Assembly (NCBI GenBank): GCA_963749905.1 | Contig: CAVVOF010000003.1 | Location: 744,001-808,000 of the forward strand | DNA: 64,000 nt | Direction: 5' to 3' | From: UBA10649 sp963749905 | GTDB lineage: Bacteria > Actinomycetota > Actinomycetes > S36-B12 | Shown here: in pieces, positions 18,408 to 27,721 of the stretch | Layout of the letters: every line of letters begins with the position of its first letter | Numbering within the stretch: position 1 is the stretch's first letter | The notes under the pieces: generated by a model | What the model saw: only the letters and a program-made list of their open reading frames with translations | The model's database searches: none | Told to the model about the DNA's origin: nothing | Translations under genes and position numbers: made by a program

Positions 18408-18899
18408 AGGGCGGGTGATCGTCGTGAGGTCGCTGGGGGACGCGCCGTTGAGGCGCCGGCCGAGCGAGTCGGCGATCCGGTCGGCCTGCGTGACCGCCAG
18501 CTCCGCCACCTCTCCCGCGTGTCGATCGCGGACGGTCTGCTCCCACAGCTCCCGCCACCGGTCGAGGTGCGCCGGCGTCAGCGGCGTCCGCTCGTTCAGG
18601 TCGACATGCACCTGGAGCAGGTTGCGGCGGTAGGCACCGGTCCGGAACAGGACGGTCATCCAGAAGTCGACCATCACCGGAAGGTGAGCGTCGAGGTCCA
18701 GCCGGGCCACGTCGACGAACACCGGCCCGAGCAGACCGTCGACGAAGCACCGGCCGTAGAAGTCCCGGATCAGCGCGGCGACGTCGTCCGCGTCGGCGAT
18801 GTCGCGGCGCGCCGCCCCGTCGAGCGTGGAGGCCAGGCGCTCCCCGTCGGCGAGTCGCGCCTGACCTCCACGCTCGACGGGTGAGTGGGCTCCGGTCAG
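18393..18899 (-). CDS. Group III truncated haemoglobin, start codon unclear
   Basis: The conserved part begins RRDIADADDVAALIRDFYGR and contains LLGPVFVDVARLDLDAHLPV, FWMTVLFRTGAYRRN and the proximal-His region HVDLNERTPLTPAHLDRW, as in group III (P-type) truncated globins. These often accompany nitrate reductase and handle NO or nitrosative stress. No ATG, GTG or TTG exists in frame between the narI stop and the globin core. A CTG overlapping the narI stop (CTGA at 18899) is the only coupled candidate. A 66-bp palindrome encodes residues just before the core (SPVERGGQARLADGERLAST), so the native start may have been lost. Confidence 0.7.
   Translation of the reverse strand: MTGAHSPVERGGQARLADGERLASTLDGAARRDIADADDVAALIRDFYGRCFVDGLLGPVFVDVARLDLDAHLPVMVDFWMTVLFRTGAYRRNLLQVHVDLNERTPLTPAHLDRWRELWEQTVRDRHAGEVAELAVTQADRIADSLGRRLNGASPSDLTTITRPPRLS
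18816..18881. repeat. 66-bp palindrome, family B copy 1 (fused to the globin 5' end)
   Basis: Arms 18816-18840 and 18857-18881 (left CCCGTCGAGCGTGGAGGCCA...) pair at 24 of 25 positions around a 16-base centre. The second copy is at 29066-29131. It sits between narI and the globin core, and in the globin frame it is open. Confidence 0.85.
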
Positions 18900-19645
18900 C
18901 CGACCTTCTCCCAGCCCCGACGCGCGGATCGGTTGCCTGCCTCGTGCGGACCACGGTCCCGGTACACGACGTACGGCCGGAAGACGTAGCCGAAGGGCGC
19001 ACTGAACGCGTGCACGAGGCGGGTGAACGGCCAGATCAGGAACACCAGCATCCCGGCAACTGCGTGCACCTTGAACGACGGCAGCGACTCGGCCATCAGC
19101 TCTGGCTGCGGCTGGAGCAGGAAGATCGACCGGAACCAGGGGCTCACCGTGTCGCGGTAGTTGTACCCGTCGCCGACGATGCCCGATCCGACGAGCGTGG
19201 TGAGAAGGCCCAGCAGGATCGCCGCCAGCAAGAACACGTACATCGTCTTGTCGTTCTTGGTCGTCGCCGCGAACACCGGCCCGCTGGTGCGTCGTCGGTA
19301 GATGAGCAGAGCGATGCCGACGAGCGTGCAGGCGCCGGCCACGAGGCCGATCCCCACGGCCATCAGGTGATACATGTCCTCGCTGACCCTCGCCGCCTCG
19401 GTCCACTGCTCCGGGATCAGCAGCCCGATGACGTGGCCGATCACGACAGCCAAGATCCCGATGTGGAAGATCGGACTCGCCACCCGGATCAGCCGGCCCT
19501 CGTAGATCTGGCTCGAGCGCGTCGTCCACCCGAACTTGTCGTAGCGGAAACGCCACACCAGGCCAGTGACGAACACCGCGATCGTCACGTACGGCAGCAC
19601 CACCCACAGCAGGATGTCGAGGGTGGTCAGGGACTCGCCGTTCAT
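18896..19645 (-). CDS. narI: Respiratory nitrate reductase gamma subunit (cytochrome b)
   Basis: NarI anchors NarGH in the membrane and takes electrons from quinol through two hemes b. The 249-residue product has about five transmembrane helices (LTTLDILLWVVLPYVTIAVF near the start). Histidines sit in helices at FHIGILAVVIGHVIGLL and YHLMAVGIGLVAGAC, and FKVHAVAGMLVFLIWPFTRL lies near the C-terminus. The ATG overlaps the narJ stop by four bases. The stop is adjacent to the palindrome and the globin gene. Confidence 0.93.
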   Translation of the reverse strand: MNGESLTTLDILLWVVLPYVTIAVFVTGLVWRFRYDKFGWTTRSSQIYEGRLIRVASPIFHIGILAVVIGHVIGLLIPEQWTEAARVSEDMYHLMAVGIGLVAGACTLVGIALLIYRRRTSGPVFAATTKNDKTMYVFLLAAILLGLLTTLVGSGIVGDGYNYRDTVSPWFRSIFLLQPQPELMAESLPSFKVHAVAGMLVFLIWPFTRLVHAFSAPFGYVFRPYVVYRDRGPHEAGNRSARRGWEKVG

Positions 19646-20274
19646 CGCCGCGCTCCCGTCGGCTCGATTGTCAGCAGCTGTCCGTAGGGCTCCAGCCCCA
19701 CGGACTCCACGGGCGGCCCGGACGCCGCCAGCTCGGCCATCCGTTTCCGGATGGCCGGGGTGACGGGGGGCAGCGTCGCCACCACCGCGTCGAGCACGTG
19801 CACGTACGCCGACTCCATCGCGGCGAGCGCGTCCCGCAGCAGATGGATGGCCTCCTGGTGCTCCGCAAGCAGGGCCTCGCCGGTGAGAACGTCGCCGACG
19901 GCAGCGAACTCCAGCACGACGGAGAGGTGGTCCGGCAACTCCTCGCTGCCGAGGCGGTAGCCGGCGTCGAGGTAGGCCTGCTGGAAGCGCAGGATCGCCC
20001 GCCCGCGGTTCCGGGTGTCGCCATCCGTCCAGTACGACAGGTAGGGACAGGCCTTGCGCTTCATGTCGAAGATGACGACGTAGTGCTGCTGCACCTCGAG
20101 CAGGGGGGTCCCGGACAGGTGATCGAGGAACGCCCGGATCGGCGCTCCCGAGGAATCCGGCAGCTCGTCAGTAACGCGAGCGATGTCGTCGAGACGGTCG
20201 AGCAGTGCCTCGTCCGGGTAGGCCAGCAGCCAGGATGCTGCGAGCCGAGATGCGGCAGTCAACCGGTCACTCAT
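19642..20274 (-). CDS. narJ: Nitrate reductase assembly chaperone
   Basis: NarJ binds apo-NarG and allows molybdenum cofactor insertion. The 210-residue product is helical, with AASWLLAYPDEALLDRLDDI, the motif QQHYVVIFDMKRKACPYLSY and LPDHLSVVLEFAAVGD, all typical of the TorD/NarJ family. It overlaps the narH 3' end by eight bases and narI by four. Confidence 0.92.
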   Translation of the reverse strand: MSDRLTAASRLAASWLLAYPDEALLDRLDDIARVTDELPDSSGAPIRAFLDHLSGTPLLEVQQHYVVIFDMKRKACPYLSYWTDGDTRNRGRAILRFQQAYLDAGYRLGSEELPDHLSVVLEFAAVGDVLTGEALLAEHQEAIHLLRDALAAMESAYVHVLDAVVATLPPVTPAIRKRMAELAASGPPVESVGLEPYGQLLTIEPTGARR

Positions 20275-21892
20275 CGACGCCTCCCAGTCCGTCCCAGTTA
20301 CGCAAGTTCACGCGAACCGATTCGACCGGGATGATCACCTCAGTGGTCTGCCGCTCCTTGAGTGCGTGGAAGGTCTCGACGGCCACCGGAACCGGTCGCC
20401 CCGAGACCTCGCCGAAGGGACCGGACACCGATCGGGCGCCGTCGGCGTAGTCGACGGCGCACGCCAGTTCCTCCAGGTCGCGCGCTGCCTCGGCGTGCGC
20501 CTTCGGGATGACGTAGCGGTCCTCGTACTTCGCGATGGCGAGCAGCCGGTACATCTCATACAGCGTCTCCTCGTCCATCCCGACCGCGGCGGGGATCTCC
20601 GGACGCGGCTCGCGCCCGAGATTGACGTCTCGCATGTACGAACGCATGGCCGCCAGCGTGCGCAACGATGCGAGCACGGGCTCCGGGTCACCCGCAGTGA
20701 ACAGCTCGGCGAGGTACTCGACCGGGATCCGCAGTGTCTCCAGGGCACCGAACAGGCTTCCTAGATCCTCCCCGTCGTTGCCGGTCTCACGCAGCGCATC
20801 GACCACCGGTGAGAGCGGCGGGACGTACCAGACCATCGGCATGGTGCGGTACTCGGGATGCAGGGGCAGGGCGATCTTGTAGACCTTCGCCAGCTTGTAC
20901 ACGGGCGACAGGCGTGCGGCCTGCAGCCAATCCTCTGGAATGCCATCGCGGCGCGCCGCCTCCTGCACGACCGGGTCCTCCGGATCGAGCAGCAGGTCCA
21001 GCTGTGCCGAGAGCAGATCCCGCTCGTTCTCGGTGGCGGCGGCAGCCGTGACCTTGTCTGCGTCGTAGAGGAACAACCCGATGTAGCGGAGCCGGCCCAC
21101 GCACGTCTCCGCGCACACCGTCGGCAGGCCCACCTCGATACGTGGGTAACACATCGTGCACTTCTCGGCCTTGCCGGTCTTGTGGTTGAAGTACACCTTC
21201 TTGTACGGGCAGCCGGTGACGCACATGCGCCAGCCGCGGCACTGGTCCTGGTCGACGAGGACGATGCCATCCTCGCTGCGCTTGTACATCGCGCCCGACG
21301 GGCACGAGGCCACGCACGCCGGATTCAGGCAGTGCTCGCAGATGCGCGGCAGGTAGAACATGAAGGCCTGCTCAAACTCCGCCTTGACGCGGTCGCTCAC
21401 CTGGTCCTTGATCTTGATCAGCACCGGGTCCTGCGGGATGAGCTCCGGGCCGCCAGCCAGGTCGTCGTCCCAGTTGGCCGACCACTCGATCTTCATGTTG
21501 CGGCCGGTGATGAGGGACTTCGGGCGTGCCACCGGTGTGTGCTCGCCGAGCGGCGAGGACAGCAGCATGTCGTACTCGTACGTCCACGGTTCGTAGTAGT
21601 CGTGCAGGGTCGGCAGGTTCGGATTGCTGAAGATCTGCGCGAGCCTCTTGAACCGGCCGCCGGAGCGCAGCTTGAGCTTGCCGCGCTTGACGGTCCAGCC
21701 GCCTTTCCACTTCTCCTGATCCTGATAGGTCCGCGGGTAGCCCTGCCCGGGCCGCGTTTCCACGTTGTTGAACCACACGTACTCGACGCCGGCCCTGTTC
21801 GTCCACGCCTGCTTGCACGTGACCGAGCAGGTGTGGCAGCCGATGCACTTGTCGAGGTTCATGACCATCGCCATCTGGGCCATGACGCGCAT
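20267..21892 (-). CDS. narH: Respiratory nitrate reductase beta subunit (Fe-S)
   Basis: NarH wires electrons from NarI to NarG through four Fe-S clusters. The 541-residue product has the cysteine groups CIGCHTCSVTCKQAW, CEHCLNPACVASCPSGAMYK, CRGWRMCVTGCPYKK (Trp marks the [3Fe-4S] cluster) and CTMCYPRIEVGLPTVCAETC. The start MRVMAQMAMVMNLDKC at 21892 overlaps the narG stop (TGATG). Length is normal. Confidence 0.96.
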   Translation of the reverse strand: MRVMAQMAMVMNLDKCIGCHTCSVTCKQAWTNRAGVEYVWFNNVETRPGQGYPRTYQDQEKWKGGWTVKRGKLKLRSGGRFKRLAQIFSNPNLPTLHDYYEPWTYEYDMLLSSPLGEHTPVARPKSLITGRNMKIEWSANWDDDLAGGPELIPQDPVLIKIKDQVSDRVKAEFEQAFMFYLPRICEHCLNPACVASCPSGAMYKRSEDGIVLVDQDQCRGWRMCVTGCPYKKVYFNHKTGKAEKCTMCYPRIEVGLPTVCAETCVGRLRYIGLFLYDADKVTAAAATENERDLLSAQLDLLLDPEDPVVQEAARRDGIPEDWLQAARLSPVYKLAKVYKIALPLHPEYRTMPMVWYVPPLSPVVDALRETGNDGEDLGSLFGALETLRIPVEYLAELFTAGDPEPVLASLRTLAAMRSYMRDVNLGREPRPEIPAAVGMDEETLYEMYRLLAIAKYEDRYVIPKAHAEAARDLEELACAVDYADGARSVSGPFGEVSGRPVPVAVETFHALKERQTTEVIIPVESVRVNLRNWDGLGGVDE

Positions 21893-24800
21893 CAGTACTC
21901 GACCTCCTGGGAACGGCGGCGGATCACGGTGATCTCGTCGCGCTGGTTTCCTGTCGGCCCGAGGTAGTTGAAGGCGAACGACAGCTGGGCGTAGCCACCG
22001 ACGATGTGCGTCGGCTTGATCATCAGGCGGGTCAGCGAGTTGTGGATGCCGCCGCGCAGACCGGAGGTCTCGGTCTTGGGAACGTCGACCGTGCGGTCCT
22101 TCGCGTGGTACATGTACACGGTTCCCTGAGGCATCCGATGCGAGACGATGGCACGCGCCACCACGACCCCGTTGCGGTTGTATGCCTCGATCCACTCGTT
22201 GTCCTTGACGCCGATCGCATCGGCGTCCTGCGGGCTCATCCACACCTCGGGACCGCCACGGGAGAGCGACAGCATGAACAGGTTGTCCTGGTACTCGGAG
22301 TGGATCGACCACTTCGAGTGCGGCGTCAGGTAACGCACGGTCACCTCACGACCTCCGCCGGTCCGCTGATCGCCGTCGATGCGGGCGAGATTCAGCGGCG
22401 GCCGGAAGGTCGGCAGCCCCTCGCCGATCTCCTGCATCCAGTCGTGGTCGAGGTAGAAGTGCTGTCGGCCCGTCAGCGTGTGCCAGGGCTTGAGCCGTTC
22501 CACGTTGATGCAGAACGCGGTGTACCGACGGCCGCCGTGCTCGCTTCCCGACCACTCGGGACTGGTGATCACGGGCACCGGGCGCGCCTGGGTGTCGGGG
22601 AAGGTGATGTGCTTGCCCTCCTCCTCCTCGGCCAGGTCGGCGAGGCGCCGACCAGTCCGCGCCTCCATCGCACGGAAGCCCTGCACGGCGAGTCGTCCGT
22701 TGGTCGTGCCCGAGAGGGCGAGGATCGTCTCGCAGGCATGCACGTCGGTTGCCAATGACGGTCGCCCCGCCGCAGCCCCCTCCCCGATCACGCCGTTGCG
22801 GTGTGCGAGCTGCTCGACCTCCACGTCCGGGTTGAAGGGGACGCCCTTCGTAACCATCCCCGCTTTCGCCGTCAGCGGACCGAGCGCCGACATGCGTGCC
22901 CCCAGGGAGAGGTAGTCCCGCTCGACAACCACGAACTTCGGAGCCGTCACTCCCGGGACGAGATCCACCTCGCCGGACTTCCAGTCCCGCACGACGCCAC
23001 CGGGCACCGCCATCTCATCGGGCGTGTCGTGCAGCAGCGGCACGGCGACAAGATCCTTGTGCACCCCGAGGTGTCCGGGTGCGAGCTCTGAGACCTTTCG
23101 GCCCAGGGCCTGGAAGATGTCGTAGTCGCTGCGCGTCTCCCACGGCGGGTCGATGGCCGGCGTGAAGGCGTGCACGTACGGGTGCATGTCCGTCGTGGAC
23201 AGGTCGTGCTTCTCGTACCAGGTCGCGGCCGGCAGCAGGATGTCGCCGAAAAGTCCCGTGCTCGTCATGCGGAAGTCGATGCTGACCAGCAGGTCGAGCT
23301 TCCCCTCCGGCGCTTCGTCCCGCCACTTCACATCCTGCGGGCGCTCGCCGGGCGGCGCCTCCTCCGCGCGCACTGCGTTGCTCGTGCCGAGCAGGTGCCG
23401 TAGGAAGAACTCGTTGCCCTTGCTAGACGAACCGAGCAAGTTGGCGCGCCAGACCGTGAGGATGCGTGGCCAGTTGCCCTCCGCGTCCGGGTCCTCGATG
23501 GCGAAGGTGAGCTTGCCGTCCTGAAGCTGCTGGGTGACGTATGCAGCGGGCTCCTGGCCCGCTGCCTCCGCCTCGTCGACGAGCTCGAACGGATGGCGAT
23601 CGAACTGCGGATACGACGGCATCCATCCGGACCGGGCCGACTGCGCCAGCGTGTCGATCATGGAGCGCCCGCGGAAACGGCCCTCCCCCAGCGGCGAGGC
23701 GAGCAGGTCCGCACCCAGCCGGTCGTAGCGCCACTGATCGGTCTGGACGTACCAGAAGCCGGTGCCGATCATCTGCCGCGGCGGTCGTGCCCAATCGAGC
23801 CCGAAGGCGAGCTGCGCCCATCCCGTGACCGGTCGGCACTTCTCCTGCCCGACGTAGTGGGCCCAGCCGCCGCCGTTGACGCCCTGCGTACCGCACAGGG
23901 TCACGAGCGCGAGGAAGGTCCGGTAGATCGTGTCGGAGTGGAACCAGTGGTTGGTGCCGGCGCCCAGGATGATCATCGAGCGACCACCTGAGTCCTCGGC
24001 GTTCTGCGCGAACTCTCGACCGATGCGCTCCGCCTGCGCCGCGGGCACGCCGGTGATCTCCTCCTGCCACGCCGGGGTGTAGGGCTCGGGGTCGTCGTAC
24101 CCGCTCGGCCAGCTGCCGGGCAGGCCCTCCCGGCCCACGCCGTACTGGGCCAGCAGCAGGTCGAAGACCGTCGTGACCAACCGCTCGCCCGACGCTGTCG
24201 CGAGCCGCGCGACGGGCACGCCTCGGTGGTGGACTCCACCGCCCTCGGTCTCCGCCTGGCCGACGTCGAAGCGCGGCAGCAGCACCTCGGCCGTCTCCGT
24301 GCTCGCCGCCCCGTAGAGGGACAACGCGGGATCGATGCCCTCGAGGTCGAGGTTCCACTTCCCCTTGCCGGAGTCGCCGAAGCGGAATCCCAGAGACCCG
24401 TTGGGCACGTGGGGTCGTCCGGTGGCGCTGTCGACCAGCACGGTCTTGAAGGTGGCCCCCTCACTGTCGTCACCGAGGTCGGCGGCCGTCACGAACTTGT
24501 CGGGCACCCAGGCGCCGTCCTTCTCCCGGAGCGAGATCAGGAACGGCAGGTCGCTGAACTTCTTGACGTAGTCGACGAAGCGCGGAACCTGGCGGTCGAC
24601 GAAGTACTCCTTGAGGACCACGTGTCCCATCGCCATCGCGAGCGCGCCGTCGGTGCCGGGATGTGGCGCCATCCACTCGTCCGCGAACTTCGTGTTGTCG
24701 GCGTAGTCCGGGGAGACGGTGACGACCTTGGTGCCGCGATACCGGGCCTCGGCCATGAAGTGCGCATCCGGCGTACGCGTCACTGGGACGTTGGCGCCCC

Positions 24801-25584
24801 ACATGATCAGGTAGGACGCGTTCCACCAGTCGGCCGACTCCGGCACATCGGTCTGGTCGCCGAACACCTGCGGAGACGCGACGGGCAGGTCGCAGTACCA
24901 GTCGTAGAAGGACAGCATCGAGCCGCCCATCAGGCTGATGAACCGCGCACCCGCCGCGTGCGAGGCCATCGACATGGCCGGGATCGGGGAGAAGCCGAAG
25001 ATGCGGTCGGGGCCGTGCGCCTTCGCCGTGTGCACGTGCGCCGCCCCGATGATCTCGAGCACCTCGGGCCAACTGCTGCGCACGAGGCCACCCTTGCCAC
25101 GCGCCCGCTGGTACCGCTTCCGCGTCTCGGGGTCGCCGACGACGGCCGCCCAGGCGTCGACCGGATCGGGGTGGGTGCGCTTTGCCTCGCGATAGGCCTC
25201 GAGCAGGACGCCACGCACGTACGGGTAGCGGACGCGCGTGGGCGAGTACGTGTACCAGGAGAACGCGGCGCCGCGCGGGCAGCCGCGGGGCTCGTACTCC
25301 GGGCTGTCCGGGCCTACGGTCGGATAGTCGGTCTGCTGGGTCTCCCAGGTGATGATGCCGTCCTTGACGTACACCTTCCATGAGCAGGATCCCGTGCAGT
25401 TGACGCCGTGCGTGCTGCGTACCACCTTGTCGTGGCTCCACCGGTCGCGGTAGAAGACGTCGCCCTCGCGGCCCCCCGACCGAGTGACCGTGCGCAGGTC
25501 TGACGACACCTTCCCGGGGGTGAAGAACCTGGCGGCCTTGACGAGGAACTCGTCGGTGGCGGATCGGTCGTCGACAGTGGTCAC
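21892..25584 (-). CDS. narG: Respiratory nitrate reductase alpha subunit (Mo-bisMGD)
   Basis: NarG reduces nitrate to nitrite at a molybdenum bis-MGD centre. The 1230-residue product starts MTTVDDRSATDEFLVKAARF. It has the FS0 cluster ligands (His and Cys in VRSTHGVNCTGSCSWKVY, later PRGCPRGAAFSW), the Asp region FYDWYCDLPVASPQVFGDQT that ligates Mo, and the dinucleotide-binding C-terminal domain ending GYAQLSFAFNYLGPTGNQRD. There is no Tat signal, as expected for a cytoplasm-facing Nar. The ATG overlaps the upstream regulator stop by four bases, so regulator and enzyme share one mRNA. Confidence 0.97.
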   Translation of the reverse strand: MTTVDDRSATDEFLVKAARFFTPGKVSSDLRTVTRSGGREGDVFYRDRWSHDKVVRSTHGVNCTGSCSWKVYVKDGIITWETQQTDYPTVGPDSPEYEPRGCPRGAAFSWYTYSPTRVRYPYVRGVLLEAYREAKRTHPDPVDAWAAVVGDPETRKRYQRARGKGGLVRSSWPEVLEIIGAAHVHTAKAHGPDRIFGFSPIPAMSMASHAAGARFISLMGGSMLSFYDWYCDLPVASPQVFGDQTDVPESADWWNASYLIMWGANVPVTRTPDAHFMAEARYRGTKVVTVSPDYADNTKFADEWMAPHPGTDGALAMAMGHVVLKEYFVDRQVPRFVDYVKKFSDLPFLISLREKDGAWVPDKFVTAADLGDDSEGATFKTVLVDSATGRPHVPNGSLGFRFGDSGKGKWNLDLEGIDPALSLYGAASTETAEVLLPRFDVGQAETEGGGVHHRGVPVARLATASGERLVTTVFDLLLAQYGVGREGLPGSWPSGYDDPEPYTPAWQEEITGVPAAQAERIGREFAQNAEDSGGRSMIILGAGTNHWFHSDTIYRTFLALVTLCGTQGVNGGGWAHYVGQEKCRPVTGWAQLAFGLDWARPPRQMIGTGFWYVQTDQWRYDRLGADLLASPLGEGRFRGRSMIDTLAQSARSGWMPSYPQFDRHPFELVDEAEAAGQEPAAYVTQQLQDGKLTFAIEDPDAEGNWPRILTVWRANLLGSSSKGNEFFLRHLLGTSNAVRAEEAPPGERPQDVKWRDEAPEGKLDLLVSIDFRMTSTGLFGDILLPAATWYEKHDLSTTDMHPYVHAFTPAIDPPWETRSDYDIFQALGRKVSELAPGHLGVHKDLVAVPLLHDTPDEMAVPGGVVRDWKSGEVDLVPGVTAPKFVVVERDYLSLGARMSALGPLTAKAGMVTKGVPFNPDVEVEQLAHRNGVIGEGAAAGRPSLATDVHACETILALSGTTNGRLAVQGFRAMEARTGRRLADLAEEEEGKHITFPDTQARPVPVITSPEWSGSEHGGRRYTAFCINVERLKPWHTLTGRQHFYLDHDWMQEIGEGLPTFRPPLNLARIDGDQRTGGGREVTVRYLTPHSKWSIHSEYQDNLFMLSLSRGGPEVWMSPQDADAIGVKDNEWIEAYNRNGVVVARAIVSHRMPQGTVYMYHAKDRTVDVPKTETSGLRGGIHNSLTRLMIKPTHIVGGYAQLSFAFNYLGPTGNQRDEITVIRRRSQEVEY

Positions 25585-26267
25585 GGTTGGGTTCCTTCCG
25601 CGGGGATCACGGTGCCCGCTAGTGAGATCTCGATGGTGCGGGCCGGACGGAGATCAGGACGGCTCAGACGTGCTCGGCACAGGCCCGGGCGCGCCCAGAC
25701 ATCCATGGACTCGAGGGCGACCGGCTGGCCGGTCTGCTCGAGCAGCCGCACCACCAGAGCGGCATGGATGTCGCAGATGACCGGGTTGTCGTCGACGAGA
25801 TCCGCGTACGGGCAGGCCGTCAGATCTATGGCCTCACCGGCTCGGCAGACCTCTGCGGCGAAGCCCAATCTTGTGAGCGCGGCAGCCGTCTCTGCTACCG
25901 CCTCGTCGGGGGACTCGGCCACAGGCAGGGACGGCAGCGCGTCCGCCCACTGTTGCGCCGCGGACTCCGCGAGCAAAGGCTCCTCGATGCGCGCGAGCTG
26001 CGCCGTGAGCGCCTCGGCGAGGAACTGGAATGGGGACACCGCCGGCGTGCTCGAACGGTAGAGCCAGCGGGGCCGACCGCGTCCGGCGATACCAGCGGAC
26101 TCGCGCATGACGTCACCGGTGGCCAACAAGACCTCGAGATGACCGCGCACCGTGTTGGCGTGCAGCCCGGACTGCTCGGCGATGTCTTCCACCGACAGCG
26201 GGTGCTCGGCGGACACCAGCAGGGCGCGGATCCGTTCCCGGCTCTCCGGGAGGGGCAGCTCGGTCAT
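25581..26267 (-). CDS. HTH regulator with Cys-rich C-terminus heading the nar operon (COG2345/SufR-like)
   Basis: The 228-residue protein has a winged HTH (SVEDIAEQSGLHANTVRGHL, then GRGRPRWLY) and a C-terminal domain with Cys141, Cys152, Cys165 and Cys197. TACPYADLVDDNPVICDIHA matches the C-P-F/Y-x(n)-C-x-x-H pattern of SufR/COG2345 regulators, some of which hold an Fe-S cluster. It is the first gene of narGHJI (4-base overlap) and faces the narK pair across a 28-base-arm palindrome, so it probably controls both. A redox- or NO-sensing role is inferred. Confidence 0.75.
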   Translation of the reverse strand: MTELPLPESRERIRALLVSAEHPLSVEDIAEQSGLHANTVRGHLEVLLATGDVMRESAGIAGRGRPRWLYRSSTPAVSPFQFLAEALTAQLARIEEPLLAESAAQQWADALPSLPVAESPDEAVAETAAALTRLGFAAEVCRAGEAIDLTACPYADLVDDNPVICDIHAALVVRLLEQTGQPVALESMDVWARPGLCRARLSRPDLRPARTIEISLAGTVIPAEGTQP

Positions 26268-26288
26268 GGGCTATTTCTATCACGTCTT

Positions 26289-26320
26289 TTCTTTTTCACG
26301 GGTGTCCCCGTGAAAAAGAA
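26289..26320. promoter_or_regulatory. 32-bp palindromic operator between the nar regulator and narK genes
   Basis: Perfect 14-base arms (TTCTTTTTCACGGG and its complement) flank TGTC. It is the only A/T-rich palindrome in the nar region. It lies 21 bases upstream of the regulator start and just upstream of a TTTAAT -10 box for narK (26332-26337), overlapping where a -35 would be. It is the likely binding site of the Cys-rich regulator. Confidence 0.7.
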
Positions 26321-26344
26321 TTGACTTGTGCTTTAATGCGGACC

Positions 26345-27721
26345 GTGACAAGTGAAACTCATGAGAAGGGGCGCGTGAGCGTCCTCGTCTGGTCCACCCT
26401 CGGCTTCACGCTGATGTTCGCCGTCTGGCTGATGTTCGGCGTTCTCGGTATCCCGATCCGCGACGAGTTCGGGCTCAGCGACGTCCAGTTGGCGTGGATC
26501 ACCGCCGTCGCCGTGCTGAACGGGGCCATCTGGCGGCTGCCTGCAGGCATCCTCGCCGACCGCTATGGCGGCAAGCACGTCTTCCTCGCGATGCTGGTGC
26601 TGACCGCCGTCCCCGCGTACCTGGTGTCCACGGCAACCTCGTACGAGACCCTGCTGCTGTACGCCTTCCTCGTGGGTTTCGCCGGCAACTCGTTCAGCGT
26701 CGGCATCGCGTGGGTCAGCGCCTGGTGGCCGCAGAACCGCCAGGGCATGGCGCTCGGCGTCTTCGGCGCCGGCAACGTCGGCGCGTCCGTCACCAAGTTC
26801 ATCGGACCGGCCCTGATCACCGCGGTGCCGGCCGCCGGCCTGCTCGGCGGCTTCATCCCGGGCGGCTGGCGATTCGTGCCGTTCCTCTACATGGGCCTGC
26901 TGATCGCCATGGCCGCCGCTACGTGGCTCTTCACGCCGCACCGCGACATCAAGCCCGGCGGCGGGCGCTCTCTGGAGTCCATGCTCAAGCCCCTGAAGCA
27001 GATGCGCGTGTGGCGCTTCAGCCTGTACTACGTCGTCGTCTTCGGGGCGTACGTCGCACTGGCCGCATGGCTGCCCAAGTACTACGTGGACGTGTACGGC
27101 CTGGAGCTGCAGCAGGCCGCACTGCTGACCGCGCTGTTCATCTTCCCGGCCTCCCTGCTGCGCCCCTTCGGTGGCATCGCGTCCGACAAGTTCGGAGCCC
27201 GAAAGGTCATGTACGCGACCTTCATCACGATGCTGATCTCGTCCGGAATCCTGATGATGCCGTATGGCTACATCGTCTTGAACCGCAACGACGGCACGAC
27301 CAGCGAGGTCCTGCCCTGGTCAGTGAACGTGCTCTTCTTCACCCTCCTCGTCTTCCTGATGGGCTGCGCGATGGGCGTCGGCAAGGCCGCCGTCTACAAG
27401 CACATCCCGGAGTACTTCCCGAACGACGTCGGTGCGGTCGGCGGCCTGGTCGGTTCGCTGGGCGCGCTCGGCGGCTTCTTCCTGCCGCCGATGTTCGCCT
27501 ACGCGTCGGCGTGGACCGGGATGCCGCAGGCCACCTTCTTCGTGATCTTCCTGGTGACGCTCATCGCCTTCGCCTGGATGCACGCCACCGTCGTCTCCAT
27601 GCTCCACAAGGCCAGCCCGGAGCTGAAGAACAAGTTCGAGCACGACCATGACGCCACCGTCGAGGACGAGGCGCCGTTCATCGAGTCATCCGACGTCACC
27701 ACGACAGGAGTCCGGTCATGA
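26345..27721 (+). CDS. narK: Nitrate/nitrite transporter, NarK1-like (MFS)
   Basis: The 458-residue MFS protein has twelve predicted helices. It carries both nitrate signatures: LGVFGAGNVGASVTKFIGPA in the first half and VGAVGGLVGSLGALGGFFLP in the second. The NarK1 type is thought to be a proton/nitrate symporter that starts nitrate import. The start is taken as GTG 26345 (MTSETHEKGRVSVLVW), 7 bases after TTTAAT; an ATG at 26336 is also in frame. The next transporter begins on its stop (ATGA). Confidence 0.88.
   Translation: MTSETHEKGRVSVLVWSTLGFTLMFAVWLMFGVLGIPIRDEFGLSDVQLAWITAVAVLNGAIWRLPAGILADRYGGKHVFLAMLVLTAVPAYLVSTATSYETLLLYAFLVGFAGNSFSVGIAWVSAWWPQNRQGMALGVFGAGNVGASVTKFIGPALITAVPAAGLLGGFIPGGWRFVPFLYMGLLIAMAAATWLFTPHRDIKPGGGRSLESMLKPLKQMRVWRFSLYYVVVFGAYVALAAWLPKYYVDVYGLELQQAALLTALFIFPASLLRPFGGIASDKFGARKVMYATFITMLISSGILMMPYGYIVLNRNDGTTSEVLPWSVNVLFFTLLVFLMGCAMGVGKAAVYKHIPEYFPNDVGAVGGLVGSLGALGGFFLPPMFAYASAWTGMPQATFFVIFLVTLIAFAWMHATVVSMLHKASPELKNKFEHDHDATVEDEAPFIESSDVTTTGVRS

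Noticed and set aside
20267..22312. NarH frame open far upstream of the ATG at 21892
   Set aside because: The extra residues overlap narG and are not NarH-like; the TGATG overlap start is normal for nar operons.
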